DNA of 64,000 nucleotides, from contig CANKZQ010000005.1 in NCBI GenBank assembly GCA_947488345.1, forward strand, positions 124,001-188,000, given 5' to 3'. How positions within the stretch are numbered: position 1 is the first letter of the stretch; every line of letters starts with the position of its first letter. The position numbers and the translations under genes are program-made. The stretch is from an uncultured Flavobacteriaceae bacterium. Lineage in GTDB: Bacteria; Bacteroidota; Bacteroidia; Flavobacteriales; Flavobacteriaceae. This document shows positions 45,490-54,707 of the stretch, in pieces. A model generated the notes under the pieces. The model was not told where the DNA came from, did no database searches, and was given only the letters and a program-made list of their open reading frames with translations.

Positions 45490-46869
45490 ATGAAAAAAAT
45501 AATCTTTTCTTTAATTATCTTGGTATCTGTAGCTGGTTTAGCACAGAATCAAGAAGAAGCTTATGGGGGGAAATACACCTTTAATCCAACAAATATGCCT
45601 TGTATCTCGACTGCTCAAAAAACAGAGATAAAGAATCAATTAGCAATAAGTATCGCATCCTTAAAAAAACAAGGGAAGTTGGCGAAGGTGAACACGAAAC
45701 TAATTCAACAATTTTCATGGCCGGTTAAAAAATCATCAGATTCTGACTTTGCCGATTTTTGGGGAATTTCAAATTATGTGGATCACAATGCCAATTTTCC
45801 AGATGAATTACAAGATTATAATTGTGGTTCGAGAACCTATGATACAGATAGCGGATATAATCATAGAGGTTTGGATATCTACACATGGCCATTTTCTTGG
45901 TTTCAAATGGAAAATGATATGGCAGAAATAATTGCCCCCGCAGATGGTGTAATTATCTTTAAGCGGGATGGAGAATTCGATAAAAGTTGCGATTTTAATA
46001 ACAATCGATGGAATGCAGTTTATCTTCGACATAATGATGGAAGCGTGACTTGGTTTGGTCATATGAAATCTGGGAGTTTAACAACAAAGAATGTTGGTGA
46101 CAGCGTTGTTAGAGGTGAATATCTCGGGGTAATTGGTAGTTCGGGTAACTCGACCGGTCCTCACTTGCATTTTGAAATATACGATGCGAGTAACAATATT
46201 ATAGACCCTTATAATGGTGCCTGTAATAACACTACGAGCTGGTGGGCTGATCAAAAAGAATACCGTGAGCCAACCATTAATGCCGTTTTAACACATTCGG
46301 CGGCTCCAGATTTTAATACTTGTCCAAGTACAGAAACAGTGAACTTAAGTGATGAGTTTGCTCCAAATACCACTGTATACTTAGCCTCTTATTTTAGAGA
46401 CCAACTATCAGGAACAACAGCAACTTATAGATTGTATAGACCTAACGGTGTTGTTTTTAGCACGTGGAATAGAAATTTTACAAATACATGGAGTTCTTCA
46501 TACTGGTATTGGACCTTTAATAATTTGAGTGCTATTGGCGATTGGCGCTTTGAAGTGACCTATGAAGGAAAAACAGAAAGCAAGACGTTCAAAGTTACTA
46601 ATGGTACGCTGAGTGTAGAGGACAGACAATTAGAAAAAGTGGCTATTGGTCCTAATCCTTTTCAGAGTACATTAAAATTGAGTGATATTTTATTTGATGT
46701 GACTAATTATCAAGCCGTTGTGTATAATAATCTAGGGCAACAAGTATATACCGCAGCAAATGTATCGCGCGAAATGAATTTATCATCCCTTGCAAAAGGA
46801 GTCTATTTTTTAAAGATACAATCGAAGACAAATAGTGCCTTCCGAACATTTCCTATCATAAAAAACTAG
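45490..46869 (+). CDS. M23 metallopeptidase with type IX sorting domain
   Basis: The ATG at 45490 begins a clean signal peptide (KKIIFSLIILVSVAGLAQ), so it is preferred over the upstream TTG at 45439. The 459-residue product has an M23 (LytM-type) zinc endopeptidase core with His125 and Asp129 in HRGLD and His225 and His227 in GPHLHFE. The family cuts peptidoglycan cross-bridges or peptides. A beta-sandwich region and a C-terminal sorting domain (NPFQSTLKLSD, then KGVYFLKI and a final IIKN) mark it as type IX cargo. It runs into holB after 8 bases. Confidence 0.9.
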   Translation: MKKIIFSLIILVSVAGLAQNQEEAYGGKYTFNPTNMPCISTAQKTEIKNQLAISIASLKKQGKLAKVNTKLIQQFSWPVKKSSDSDFADFWGISNYVDHNANFPDELQDYNCGSRTYDTDSGYNHRGLDIYTWPFSWFQMENDMAEIIAPADGVIIFKRDGEFDKSCDFNNNRWNAVYLRHNDGSVTWFGHMKSGSLTTKNVGDSVVRGEYLGVIGSSGNSTGPHLHFEIYDASNNIIDPYNGACNNTTSWWADQKEYREPTINAVLTHSAAPDFNTCPSTETVNLSDEFAPNTTVYLASYFRDQLSGTTATYRLYRPNGVVFSTWNRNFTNTWSSSYWYWTFNNLSAIGDWRFEVTYEGKTESKTFKVTNGTLSVEDRQLEKVAIGPNPFQSTLKLSDILFDVTNYQAVVYNNLGQQVYTAANVSREMNLSSLAKGVYFLKIQSKTNSAFRTFPIIKN

Positions 46870-46877
46870 GTTAGCAG

Positions 46878-48035
46878 ATGCTTTTTAGAGATATCATCGG
46901 ACAAGAAAAAACAAAAGCTCAATTGGTAAAATCTGTTGAGAACAAACGAATTCCGCATGCGCAACTTTTTGTAACACCAAAGGGTAGTGGAGCACTACCA
47001 TTAGCAATAGCCTATGCCCAATATATTTTATGTCAGAATAGTGATGGCGAAAACATCACTGGTAATGAGGCTTGTAATTTAAAGTTTCAAAAACTCATGC
47101 ATCCAGATATGCATTTTGTCTTTCCGGTAGCAGCAAATGCTGCTGTTAAAAAGCATCCAGTTAGTGATTTGTTTTTAGGGGAGTGGCGAAATTTTATTGC
47201 AAATAATCCTTACGGAGATTTATTAGATTGGTATCAGCAGCTCGGTATAGAGAATAAACAAGGACAAATAGGTGTTGATGAAGCCGAATCTGTGGTCAAG
47301 AAATTATCACTAAAAGCATATGAAGGTAATTTTAAAGTGATGCTTATTTGGATGGCGGAGAAAATGAATATCGCAGCATCGAATAAGTTACTGAAATTGA
47401 TAGAAGAGCCTCCCGATAAAACGGTACTCTTGTTGATTACTGAAAATGAAGATCAAATAATCAATACTATTTTATCTAGATGCCAGGTTGTAAAGCTATT
47501 TCCTTTAAGTGAAAACGAGATAAAAGCAGCTTTGGTTGAACGAGCACATCTCAGCGAAAATGAGGCCATAAGAATTGCGCATCAAGCGGATGGTAATTGG
47601 AATAAAGCGCTGAAAATTGCGAATAATTCAGGTAATGACGAACAATATGAAGCATGGTTTATCACTTGGATACGCACCGCCTTTAAGGCAAAAGGAAATG
47701 CCGCAGTAATTCAAGACTTAATAGGGTGGAGTGATACCATTGCTGCTTCTGGAAGGGAAATACAAAAAAGTTTTTTAAACTACTGTCTGCAGTTTTTTAG
47801 ACAAGCACTGCTTAAAAATTATACTGCAGAATCCTTGGTTTTTCTTGAGCCTACATCAACAAGTTTTGATTTGGCAAAATTTGCACCCTTCATTCACGGA
47901 GGAAACATTATTGAAATAAACAAGGAAGTAAATGATGCCATTTACCATATCGAGAGAAACGGAAATGCTAAAATTATTCTCCTAGACCTGTCGATTAAAT
48001 TGACAAGATTGCTACATCAAAAAGAAGTGGGCTAG
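46878..48035 (+). CDS. holB: DNA polymerase III subunit delta prime
   Basis: A 385-residue subunit of the clamp loader. The N-terminal AAA-like fold begins LFRDIIGQEKTKAQLV; the P-loop is degenerate (TPKGSGALP), as in delta prime, which does not hydrolyse ATP. SRC-like sensor residues follow in LSRCQVVKLFPL. Length fits flavobacterial holB. It lies 8 bases after the M23 gene and overlaps the end of convergent trhA by four bases. Confidence 0.92.
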   Translation: MLFRDIIGQEKTKAQLVKSVENKRIPHAQLFVTPKGSGALPLAIAYAQYILCQNSDGENITGNEACNLKFQKLMHPDMHFVFPVAANAAVKKHPVSDLFLGEWRNFIANNPYGDLLDWYQQLGIENKQGQIGVDEAESVVKKLSLKAYEGNFKVMLIWMAEKMNIAASNKLLKLIEEPPDKTVLLLITENEDQIINTILSRCQVVKLFPLSENEIKAALVERAHLSENEAIRIAHQADGNWNKALKIANNSGNDEQYEAWFITWIRTAFKAKGNAAVIQDLIGWSDTIAASGREIQKSFLNYCLQFFRQALLKNYTAESLVFLEPTSTSFDLAKFAPFIHGGNIIEINKEVNDAIYHIERNGNAKIILLDLSIKLTRLLHQKEVG

Positions 48036-48682
48036 TGTTTTAGAACGTAGTAATATATAGACATAAAGTGCGAAAAACTACCGAGTAATACGAACACATG
48101 AAAAATAGCATGGTTGAATCGTAGTTTTTTAATACTATAGAGTACAGCTCCAACAGTATAGAAAACACCTCCAGCCAACAACCAATACAGACCGTTTAAT
48201 GGTAAATGCGCCATTAAAGGTTTGATTGCAAAAATGATAATCCATCCCATAACTACATATGCGATTGTAGAAATTTTGTCATATCTGCCTGTGTAAAATA
48301 ATTTGAAAAAAACACCAATAATAGCAATGCCCCAGGTGATTCCAAAAATAGTCCATCCTTTGGGTCCTTTTAACGTAACTAAGGTAAATGGCGTATAAGT
48401 ACCCGCAATCAATACATAAATAGCAGCATGGTCTAGAATATTCAACTTTCTTCTAATATCTGGGTGTTGAAAATAGTGATAGAAAGTAGAGGCGGCATAC
48501 AGTAGTATTAAACTGGTTCCAAAAATGGTAAAGCTTACGATATGTCGCGCCGTTCCCATTTCTGAAGCATGATTGATCAATAATACAAGCGCAATAATAC
48601 TTAAGATTAAGCCAATACCATGGGTTATAATATTTAGCTTTTCTTCTAAAGAACTGTAATATGTTAGATTCTTTTTATCCAA
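48032..48682 (-). CDS. trhA: Hemolysin III / PAQR family membrane protein
   Basis: A 216-residue inner-membrane protein with seven helices. The family pattern is seen in EEKLNIITHGIGLILS (N-terminal Glu and His), AASTFYHYFQHPD, LDHAAIYVLIAGTYTPF and the C-terminal FNHAIFHVFVLLGSFSHF, whose His residues bind zinc in PAQR relatives. Function in bacteria is thought to involve membrane fluidity control; the hemolysin label is historical. The stop of plsC directly precedes its start on the same strand. Confidence 0.92.
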   Translation of the reverse strand: MDKKNLTYYSSLEEKLNIITHGIGLILSIIALVLLINHASEMGTARHIVSFTIFGTSLILLYAASTFYHYFQHPDIRRKLNILDHAAIYVLIAGTYTPFTLVTLKGPKGWTIFGITWGIAIIGVFFKLFYTGRYDKISTIAYVVMGWIIIFAIKPLMAHLPLNGLYWLLAGGVFYTVGAVLYSIKKLRFNHAIFHVFVLLGSFSHFMSIYYYVLKH

Positions 48683-49429
48683 TTAGTGATTGTTTTTCAT
48701 ATCATGTAACAATTCATCATGAATGATTGTAAATGCCTTTTCTTTAGTCGTTTCTAGTTGATCTAGCGTCAACCCTTTCGTTTCTATAAATGGATGAATT
48801 TTGACACGTAATTTTCCTGGCCATCCGCTAAAGAATGTCCATGAAAAACGCTTTTTTACATCATAAAATGTCATGGGTACAATAGGAATTTGATGTTCTA
48901 TTGCCAATCTGAATGCGCCGTTTTTAAATGGAGCTAAGGTGACACTCTCTTCTGGCACTAACCCTTCTGGAAAAATGGCAATACTCAGTCCTTGATTTAG
49001 TTTTTTCTGTGCTCTTACATAAACTTCTTTTCTGCTTTTTTCACTACTTCGATCTACCCAAATGCTCGTTTTTTTAAAGACATATCCGAATACGGGTAAC
49101 TTTCCCAATTCTTTTTTTCCGACGAATACCGCAGGGTTTTTCATCACTGCTAGCATAAGCATTACATCAACTAAAGAAGCGTGGTTCGCAATGAACATAT
49201 AACTCTTGTCGGGCTTAATTTCTTGCTCAGTTTCTACTACTGGTTTAAAACCCATTACGAATAAGATGGTTTTTCCCCAAAATCTGGCAATTTTAAAAAA
49301 GGTCTTGTAAAATCTATCGTACGATATCACAATAATCAAGACAGGGAGCACAAACAGGATAGAGAAAAATACCCATCCATAAAACCATGGGCGCCAAAAC
49401 AAGCGAAATATATTTTTTAAGAAATTCAT
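48683..49429 (-). CDS. plsC: 1-acyl-sn-glycerol-3-phosphate acyltransferase
   Basis: The ATG at 49429 is preferred over an in-frame TTG at 49438, giving 248 residues. It converts lysophosphatidic acid to phosphatidic acid in phospholipid synthesis. An N-terminal membrane helix (about 12-35) precedes the acyltransferase motifs NHASLVD (catalytic His-x4-Asp) and FPEG (substrate-binding). It runs directly into trhA without a gap. Lipid synthesis next to a membrane-fluidity protein is a sensible pair, which is inference. Confidence 0.93.
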   Translation of the reverse strand: MNFLKNIFRLFWRPWFYGWVFFSILFVLPVLIIVISYDRFYKTFFKIARFWGKTILFVMGFKPVVETEQEIKPDKSYMFIANHASLVDVMLMLAVMKNPAVFVGKKELGKLPVFGYVFKKTSIWVDRSSEKSRKEVYVRAQKKLNQGLSIAIFPEGLVPEESVTLAPFKNGAFRLAIEHQIPIVPMTFYDVKKRFSWTFFSGWPGKLRVKIHPFIETKGLTLDQLETTKEKAFTIIHDELLHDMKNNH

Positions 49430-49553
49430 TCGTTCCAAATGTAGTAAAAATTAAATTCGAAAAATGAAGCTTCAATTTGAGGTTTTAAATATGTATTTTT
49501 GCCACCAGATATGAGTTTTATCCACGTATAACTGGTCAAAAGAAATTAGATAA

Positions 49554-50522
49554 ATGTCAAGAATACTAACAGGAGTACAAAGTACAGGAACACCGCATTT
49601 GGGTAATTTGCTAGGGGCAATTATTCCGGCCATTGAGATGGCAAATGATCCTAAAAACGAATCGTTTTTGTTTATTGCAGATATGCATACGCTCACCCAG
49701 ATTAAAGATGGTTCAGTGATAAAGGAGAATACCTATAGTACGGCGGCAACCTGGTTGGCTTTTGGGTTAGATATTTCGAAGACGGTATTCTATCGCCAAA
49801 GTGATATTCCGGAGGTAACCGAATTGACTTGGTATTTGAATTGTTTTTTCCCATATCAGCGTTTGACATTGGCGCATAGTTTTAAAGATAAAGCAGATCG
49901 CCTAGAGGATGTAAATGCAGGATTATTTAGTTATCCAATGTTGATGGCGGCTGATATTTTGTTGTATGACGCAGATATAGTACCGGTAGGAAAAGATCAG
50001 GCTCAGCATTTAGAGATGACCCGCGATGTGGCCAATAGAGTCAATCATCAAGTAGGAGACATTTTAGTGCCACCGGCTACGAAAGTACAAGAACATACGA
50101 TGTTGGTACCTGGTATTGATGGTGAAAAGATGAGTAAATCACGAGATAATGTGATTAATTTATTTTTGGATGACAAAAAGTTACGCAAACAGGTGATGAA
50201 AATTCAAACAGATAGTACACCTCTTGAAGGTGCGAAGAATCCTGATACATGTAATTTATTCGCCTTGTATAAATTGGTGGCGAATGCAAATCAAATTGCT
50301 GAAATGCGTGCTAATTACGAAGGGGGTAACTACGGTTACGGTCATGCGAAACAGGCATTTTTTGAGTTGTTAGTTAATAAGTACGCAAAGGAGCGCGCAC
50401 TGTACCATCATTATATGAATAATCTCAGTGAAATTGACGATGCGTTAGCTGTAGGTGCTAAAAAAGCTAAAAAAGTGGCACATGAGGTACTGTCTCGAGT
50501 GCGAGCAAAATTAGGCTATTAA
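49554..50522 (+). CDS. trpS: Tryptophanyl-tRNA synthetase
   Basis: A 322-residue class I synthetase charging tRNA-Trp. GTPHLGN (13-19) is the HIGH motif and GEKMSKSRD contains KMSKS. Length is normal. A -7 box TATTTTTG at 49494-49501 lies 53 bases upstream. It is convergent with the aldo/keto reductase gene, two bases apart. Confidence 0.97.
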   Translation: MSRILTGVQSTGTPHLGNLLGAIIPAIEMANDPKNESFLFIADMHTLTQIKDGSVIKENTYSTAATWLAFGLDISKTVFYRQSDIPEVTELTWYLNCFFPYQRLTLAHSFKDKADRLEDVNAGLFSYPMLMAADILLYDADIVPVGKDQAQHLEMTRDVANRVNHQVGDILVPPATKVQEHTMLVPGIDGEKMSKSRDNVINLFLDDKKLRKQVMKIQTDSTPLEGAKNPDTCNLFALYKLVANANQIAEMRANYEGGNYGYGHAKQAFFELLVNKYAKERALYHHYMNNLSEIDDALAVGAKKAKKVAHEVLSRVRAKLGY

Positions 50523-50524
50523 GC

Positions 50525-51565
50525 TTATGGTGCTGGATTTGGAATTTCAGCATGCACAGCTTCAATTTCAGTCAACGTCTCCTCCGATAATTCAACATTA
50601 ATACTATCAATATTTTCTTTCAACTGTGCTATATTAGTCGCACCGATGATATTACTTGTTACAAACGGTAGTTGATTGATGTAAGCTAGGGATAATTGGG
50701 TTAATGAGATACCACATTTCTCTGCGATTTCTAAATAACGCTGAACTGCTCTATCTGAACTCTCGCTTCTGTAACGTGCAATGAATCTTGGAAACAGGGT
50801 GCCTCTGGCTCCTTCAGGTAAATTTCCTTGTAAATATTTGCCAGAAAGTACGCCTTGTGCCAATGGAGAATACACTAATAAGCCAATATTTTCACGTAAT
50901 GAAACTTCTGACATTCCGTATTCATATGAACGATGAATTAGTGAGTATGAGTTTTGAATAGTTACCGGTCTTGGTAGTTGATGTTGCTCGGCAGTCTGTA
51001 TATATTTCATGGTGCCCCATGGAGTTTCATTCGACAGGCCAATCTGCTTGATTTTACCCTGTTTGATAAAGCGCTGTAAGGTTTCTAAAATTTCTAAGTG
51101 ATTTTCAGCTTCTTTTGTAGCTGTTTTATAGGGATAATCTCTTACTCCAAAACAGTTGACTCCTCGCCCTGGCCAATGTAATTGGTACAAATCTATATAA
51201 TCTGTTTGTAAGCGTTTTAAACTATTTTCTAAGGCTTCTGTAATGGCTCTTTTGCTAAATCCGTCTTCACGAATGTGTGCTGTATAAGCGCCTGGCCCAA
51301 CGATCTTTGATGCCAATACAACCTTGTCACGGTTACCTGTTTTTTTGAACCAGGTACCAATAATACGCTCAGTATCTCCATATGTTTCTGCATTTGCAGG
51401 CACAGGATATAACTCAGCGACATCAAAAAAATTGACACCACGCTCTAATGCATAATCCATTTGTTCATGACCTTCGGCTTCGGTGTTTTGATTGCCCCAA
51501 GTCATGGTGCCTAAACATATTTTACTAACTTTTATATCGGTATTTGATAAGGTGGTATATTTCAT
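50525..51565 (-). CDS. Aldo/keto reductase, Tas-like
   Basis: A 346-residue NADPH-dependent TIM-barrel reductase. The N terminus (LSNTDIKVSKICLGTMTWGNQN) and DVAELYPVP resemble E. coli Tas. The catalytic Asp-Tyr pair lies in FFDVAELY (Tyr), with the following Lys in VVLASKIVG and the His in LYQLHWPG. The C-terminal NADPH-binding GATNIAQLKENI is also typical. Physiological substrate is unknown. Confidence 0.92.
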   Translation of the reverse strand: MKYTTLSNTDIKVSKICLGTMTWGNQNTEAEGHEQMDYALERGVNFFDVAELYPVPANAETYGDTERIIGTWFKKTGNRDKVVLASKIVGPGAYTAHIREDGFSKRAITEALENSLKRLQTDYIDLYQLHWPGRGVNCFGVRDYPYKTATKEAENHLEILETLQRFIKQGKIKQIGLSNETPWGTMKYIQTAEQHQLPRPVTIQNSYSLIHRSYEYGMSEVSLRENIGLLVYSPLAQGVLSGKYLQGNLPEGARGTLFPRFIARYRSESSDRAVQRYLEIAEKCGISLTQLSLAYINQLPFVTSNIIGATNIAQLKENIDSINVELSEETLTEIEAVHAEIPNPAP

Positions 51566-51664
51566 GTATTGTTGTGTATTCGTTTTTATTAAATGGTTTT
51601 GATTGAAGACGAAAGGAAAAAGGTGACCTTACGAATTCACAAAAAATGATTTAATAAATCAATA

Positions 51665-52852
51665 TTAATTTAATATCGCTTCTATTCCTGGTAACGACTT
51701 GCCTTCTAACATTTCAAGCATGGCACCTCCACCGGTAGAAACGTAACTTACTTTATCAGCAAAGCCGAATTGTTTTACGGCGGCCACAGAATCTCCTCCA
51801 CCAACAAGCGAAAAAGCACCTTCTGCTGTAGCATCAGCGATAGCGTTACCGAGTTCTATGGTTCCTTTGGCAAATTTTTTCATTTCAAAAACCCCTAATG
51901 GGCCATTCCATAATATGGTTTTAGACTGAGCAATAACAAATGAGAACCCTACATTACTCTTTGGGCCAGCATCCAGGCCTTGCCACCCATCAGGAATATG
52001 TTGGATATCTACAAATTGAGTATTGGCGTCGTTGCTAAAGGCATCTGCAGCAACAACATCCACCGGAAGATGTACTTTTACACCTTTCTCTTCAGCTTTT
52101 TTTAGAATTTCTAAGGCCAATTCTTGTTTGTCATCCTCACAGATAGAGTCTCCAATTCTTCCGCCTTGAGCTTTGATAAATGTAAAACTCATTCCACCAC
52201 CAATGATTAGATGATCAACTTTATCTAAAATATTTTCTATTACGGTTATTTTAGATGATACTTTCGAACCTCCTAAAATGGCGGTTACCGGTTTTTTACT
52301 GTCTTTAAATACTTTATTGATACTTTCGATTTCTTTCGCTAAAAGACTTCCAAAACATTTGTTGCCTTCAAAAAACTGCGCCACGATGGTTGTGGACGCG
52401 TGAGCTCTATGGGCGGTTCCAAAGGCATCGTTTACATAAATGTCACCTAATTTTGAAAGCTGTTGCGCAAACTCCAGATCTCCATTTTTTTCCTCTTCAT
52501 AAAAGCGCAAGTTCTCTAATAATAGAATCTCACCTTGTTCTAATGAACGGGCTGCTTCTTCGACGGTTGAACCAACACAATCATCTACGAATTTAACAGA
52601 AACTCCAATTATTTCGGTAACGGTATCGACAATATGTTTCAATGAAAATTCTGGGCTTACACCTTTAGGACGACCTAAATGGGACATCAAAATACAGCTT
52701 CCGCCATCTTCTAAGATCTTTAAAATTGTTGGTTTTGCAGAAACAATACGTGTTGTATCAGTTACTTGAAAATGTTCGTCAAGAGGAACATTAAAATCTA
52801 CGCGTATTAAAGCCTTCTTGTCTTTAAAGTCAAAATCATTAATTGTCGTCAT
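51665..52852 (-). CDS. pgk: Phosphoglycerate kinase
   Basis: A 395-residue glycolytic enzyme that makes ATP from 1,3-bisphosphoglycerate. [33 protein letters not shown] and the C-terminal [11 protein letters not shown] and [14 protein letters not shown] are all diagnostic. Length is normal. A -7 box TATATTTG on the minus strand at 52877-52884 lies 25 bases upstream. Confidence 0.98.
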   Translation of the reverse strand: MTTINDFDFKDKKALIRVDFNVPLDEHFQVTDTTRIVSAKPTILKILEDGGSCILMSHLGRPKGVSPEFSLKHIVDTVTEIIGVSVKFVDDCVGSTVEEAARSLEQGEILLLENLRFYEEEKNGDLEFAQQLSKLGDIYVNDAFGTAHRAHASTTIVAQFFEGNKCFGSLLAKEIESINKVFKDSKKPVTAILGGSKVSSKITVIENILDKVDHLIIGGGMSFTFIKAQGGRIGDSICEDDKQELALEILKKAEEKGVKVHLPVDVVAADAFSNDANTQFVDIQHIPDGWQGLDAGPKSNVGFSFVIAQSKTILWNGPLGVFEMKKFAKGTIELGNAIADATAEGAFSLVGGGDSVAAVKQFGFADKVSYVSTGGGAMLEMLEGKSLPGIEAILN

Positions 52853-52999
52853 AATTAGGGCTATTTTTTAGAGCATCAAATATAAAGTATCTTCAATTAA
52901 TTTAGGTAGTTTTTCGCCTTCTTAATGCACTGATAATATGGGTCAATGCGAATTTTATCGAAATTATAAGTATATTTAAGGAGTTAAACAGGTATTATT

Positions 53000-53464
53000 A
53001 TGGGTATTAAAAGTTTTCAAGGACGAAGAAATCAGGTAAAAAAAGAAGAGTTGAAACCGGCATTGGTTTCTGATTTTATGACAAAAAAGTTAATCACGTT
53101 TAAACCAGATCAACCGGTAGCTGAAGTGATGCAAATATTGGTAAAAAATAAAATTTCTGGTGGTCCGGTGGTTAATGAGAAAAATGAACTATTGGGGATT
53201 ATCTCTGAAGGTGACTGTATCAAACAAATATCAGAAAGTCGCTATTATAATATGCCCGTTGAAAATGATACTGTAGATAAACACATGGTAAGAAATGTAG
53301 AAACGATTGATGGAAATTTGAATGTTTTTGATGCTGCACAGAAATTTTTAGAATCAAAGCGTCGGCGTTTTCCGATTGTAGAAAATGGTAAGTTGGTGGG
53401 GCAGATTAGTCAGAAAGATATCTTGATTGCTGCCATGGAACAGAAAGGTCAAAATTGGCGCTAA
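53000..53464 (+). CDS. Two-CBS-domain protein
   Basis: A 154-residue soluble protein with two CBS motifs (about 25-85 and 90-148) forming one Bateman module, which binds adenine nucleotides and acts as an energy sensor in many proteins. SGGPVVNEKNELLGIISEGD and RRFPIVENGKLVGQISQKDI are the family strand-turn patterns. No effector domain is fused, so it acts in trans or is a stand-alone sensor. It is followed by the structured minus-strand element at 53475. Confidence 0.9.
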   Translation: MGIKSFQGRRNQVKKEELKPALVSDFMTKKLITFKPDQPVAEVMQILVKNKISGGPVVNEKNELLGIISEGDCIKQISESRYYNMPVENDTVDKHMVRNVETIDGNLNVFDAAQKFLESKRRRFPIVENGKLVGQISQKDILIAAMEQKGQNWR

Positions 53465-53474
53465 GTAAACTACA

Positions 53475-53700
53475 TAAAAAAAGCCCGTTACGATGTAACG
53501 GACTCTTTTGAATACTAACCTAAACCTCTTATTACTTATTGTATTTTTAATTTCCTAAATCTTGGGGGAGAAAGGAGAAAAACGTTCACGTTATTTATTC
53601 TCTTTTTCATAGCAATTTCCCCGTTTTAATTTCGGTGAAACCTTGTTTGTTACGCGGCTTCGAATATTAAACAACTGTCTTTTAATTATCCCCCTATTAA
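53475..53700 (-). ncRNA. Putative structured small RNA, copy A
   Basis: One of two related elements transcribed leftward. On the minus strand it starts with a G-run (GGGGGATAATT, 53694-53684), contains GAAGCCGCG in a hairpin loop, the string TTGCTATGAAAAAGA, a 33-base block identical to copy B (53551-53583) and ends with an intrinsic terminator: CCGTTAC-gat-GTAACGG plus a run of T. Length about 220 bases. Possible long-range pairing joins the 5' G-run to the C-run in the identical block. It may be a 6S-type or other regulatory RNA. Identity is not established. Confidence 0.55.
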
Positions 53701-53860
53701 AATTCAATTTTTTTTAGAAAAGCATTTAAAATACTGAAAATCAAATAGATAAAAGTTGATATTTTTTTGAAAGTATTGATTGATTTTGATGTGAAAATAG
53801 AAAAGATGAGCCTTTTTTTGATGTTTAAAAGAGCGAAAAACATTGCTATAACTTGAACAA

Positions 53861-54076
53861 TAAAAAAAGCCCACCAAATGGTGGACTTTCTACACTAAAC
53901 CTAAACCTTATGTTTTTTGTTTTTGATTTCCTAAATCTTGGGGGAGAAAGGAGAAAAACTATCGACGGTATAAAATTTCTTTTTCATAGCAACTTTCCCG
54001 TTTTATTCGATAAAAGCGTCGTTTGTTACGCGGCTTCGAGTATTAAACAATCGTCGTGCAATTATCCCCCCTTTAA
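53861..54076 (-). ncRNA. Putative structured small RNA, copy B
   Basis: The second copy of the element at 53475-53700, about 380 bases away, in the same orientation. It shares the G-run (AATTATCCCCC on the plus strand at 54060-54070), a 19-base block (54021-54039) and the 33-base block (53927-53959). Its terminator stem is CCACCA-aa-TGGTGG: the sequence differs from copy A but the pairing, the flanking AG/CT pairs and the c-a mismatch are kept, which is covariation expected for an RNA hairpin. Confidence 0.55.
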
Positions 54077-54155
54077 AATGTTAAAATGTTAAAATATTTT
54101 TTTAAATACCTGAAAATAAGAACTATATGATTTAATAAAAATAAGAGAAGAATGG

Positions 54156-54506
54156 TTAATCTTTTTTGATAAGTAGATAAAAATCGTTATCCAACGCTAA
54201 ATAACCTTGATCGTAAATGTAATAATAGGTGTTACCTGTTTTCGTGGTATAAATAGAAGTGAAAAGGTTAAAATCGAAATTATACGTTAGAAGCTTTGCC
54301 CTCGTAATTTTGGTTTTACCGCTTTGGTTTAAGTCAGAAAGAGTTTTATAATTTTTACGAAGGCGATTATTGGTATTTCGAATTAAATTTTTACTGTCCT
54401 TATTGACTTTATTATTATAAGAATTTCTGCAATAGTCTGTACAGAACTTTTTATCTATTCGCCCTTTAAAAGGTTCTCCACATTCTAAACATTGTTGTTT
54501 TTGCAT
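54156..54506 (-). CDS. Small zinc-finger protein, unknown function
   Basis: A 116-residue protein that begins with a zinc-binding motif, CLECGEPF (Cys6, Cys9) and CTDYC (Cys22, Cys26), spaced for a zinc ribbon of the DUF2116-like kind. A basic helical part (about 40-70) could bind nucleic acid. The rest is beta-rich and aromatic. It is divergent from a short SSB gene, sharing a palindrome-rich promoter, so they may belong to one regulon. No established function. Confidence 0.75.
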   Translation of the reverse strand: MQKQQCLECGEPFKGRIDKKFCTDYCRNSYNNKVNKDSKNLIRNTNNRLRKNYKTLSDLNQSGKTKITRAKLLTYNFDFNLFTSIYTTKTGNTYYYIYDQGYLALDNDFYLLIKKD

Positions 54507-54707
54507 GCCCTAATATACTAAAAATATCCGTTTACAAACGACTACATTCGTTTACAAACGAAAGTAAGTACTTAACAACCGAGTCTCATTTGGTTGTTGA
54601 ATTATGTTTGCAGTGTCGAAAGAAAAAAATAGCTCTTTCGCAAAAAATAAAAAATCCTGACACGTGTTCGGGATATATCTTAACTGTTAAACATTAAAAT
54701 TAAAATT
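54507..54707. promoter_or_regulatory. Palindrome-rich divergent region upstream of ssb
   Basis: Two identical 13-base sites CGTTTACAAACGA lie at 54529-54541 and 54549-54561, exactly 20 bases apart, i.e. on the same DNA face. Further inverted repeats follow: AACAACC (54574-54580) with GGTTGTT (54592-54598), and CGAAAG with CTTTCG (about 54617-54639). A -7 box TATGTTTG is at 54603-54610, upstream of ssb. The twin sites look like operators of a dimeric regulator. Confidence 0.5.

Larger units (their letters stand above)
53465..54155. other. Gene-free region holding the two related elements
   Basis: This 691-base stretch has no supported protein gene. Beyond the two elements, both carry a conserved block further upstream on the minus strand (TTTTCAG(G)TATTT-like, at about 53722-53740 and 54100-54115), so the duplicated unit reaches into its promoter area and spans about 260 bases. 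The sequence between the copies (53741-53860) is AT-rich with no visible structure. Confidence 0.6.

Noticed and set aside
53475-54120. CRISPR-like or IS-related repeat explanation for the duplicated elements
   Set aside because: Only two copies of about 260 bases exist, with different spacer content and no terminal inverted repeats, transposase or cas genes.
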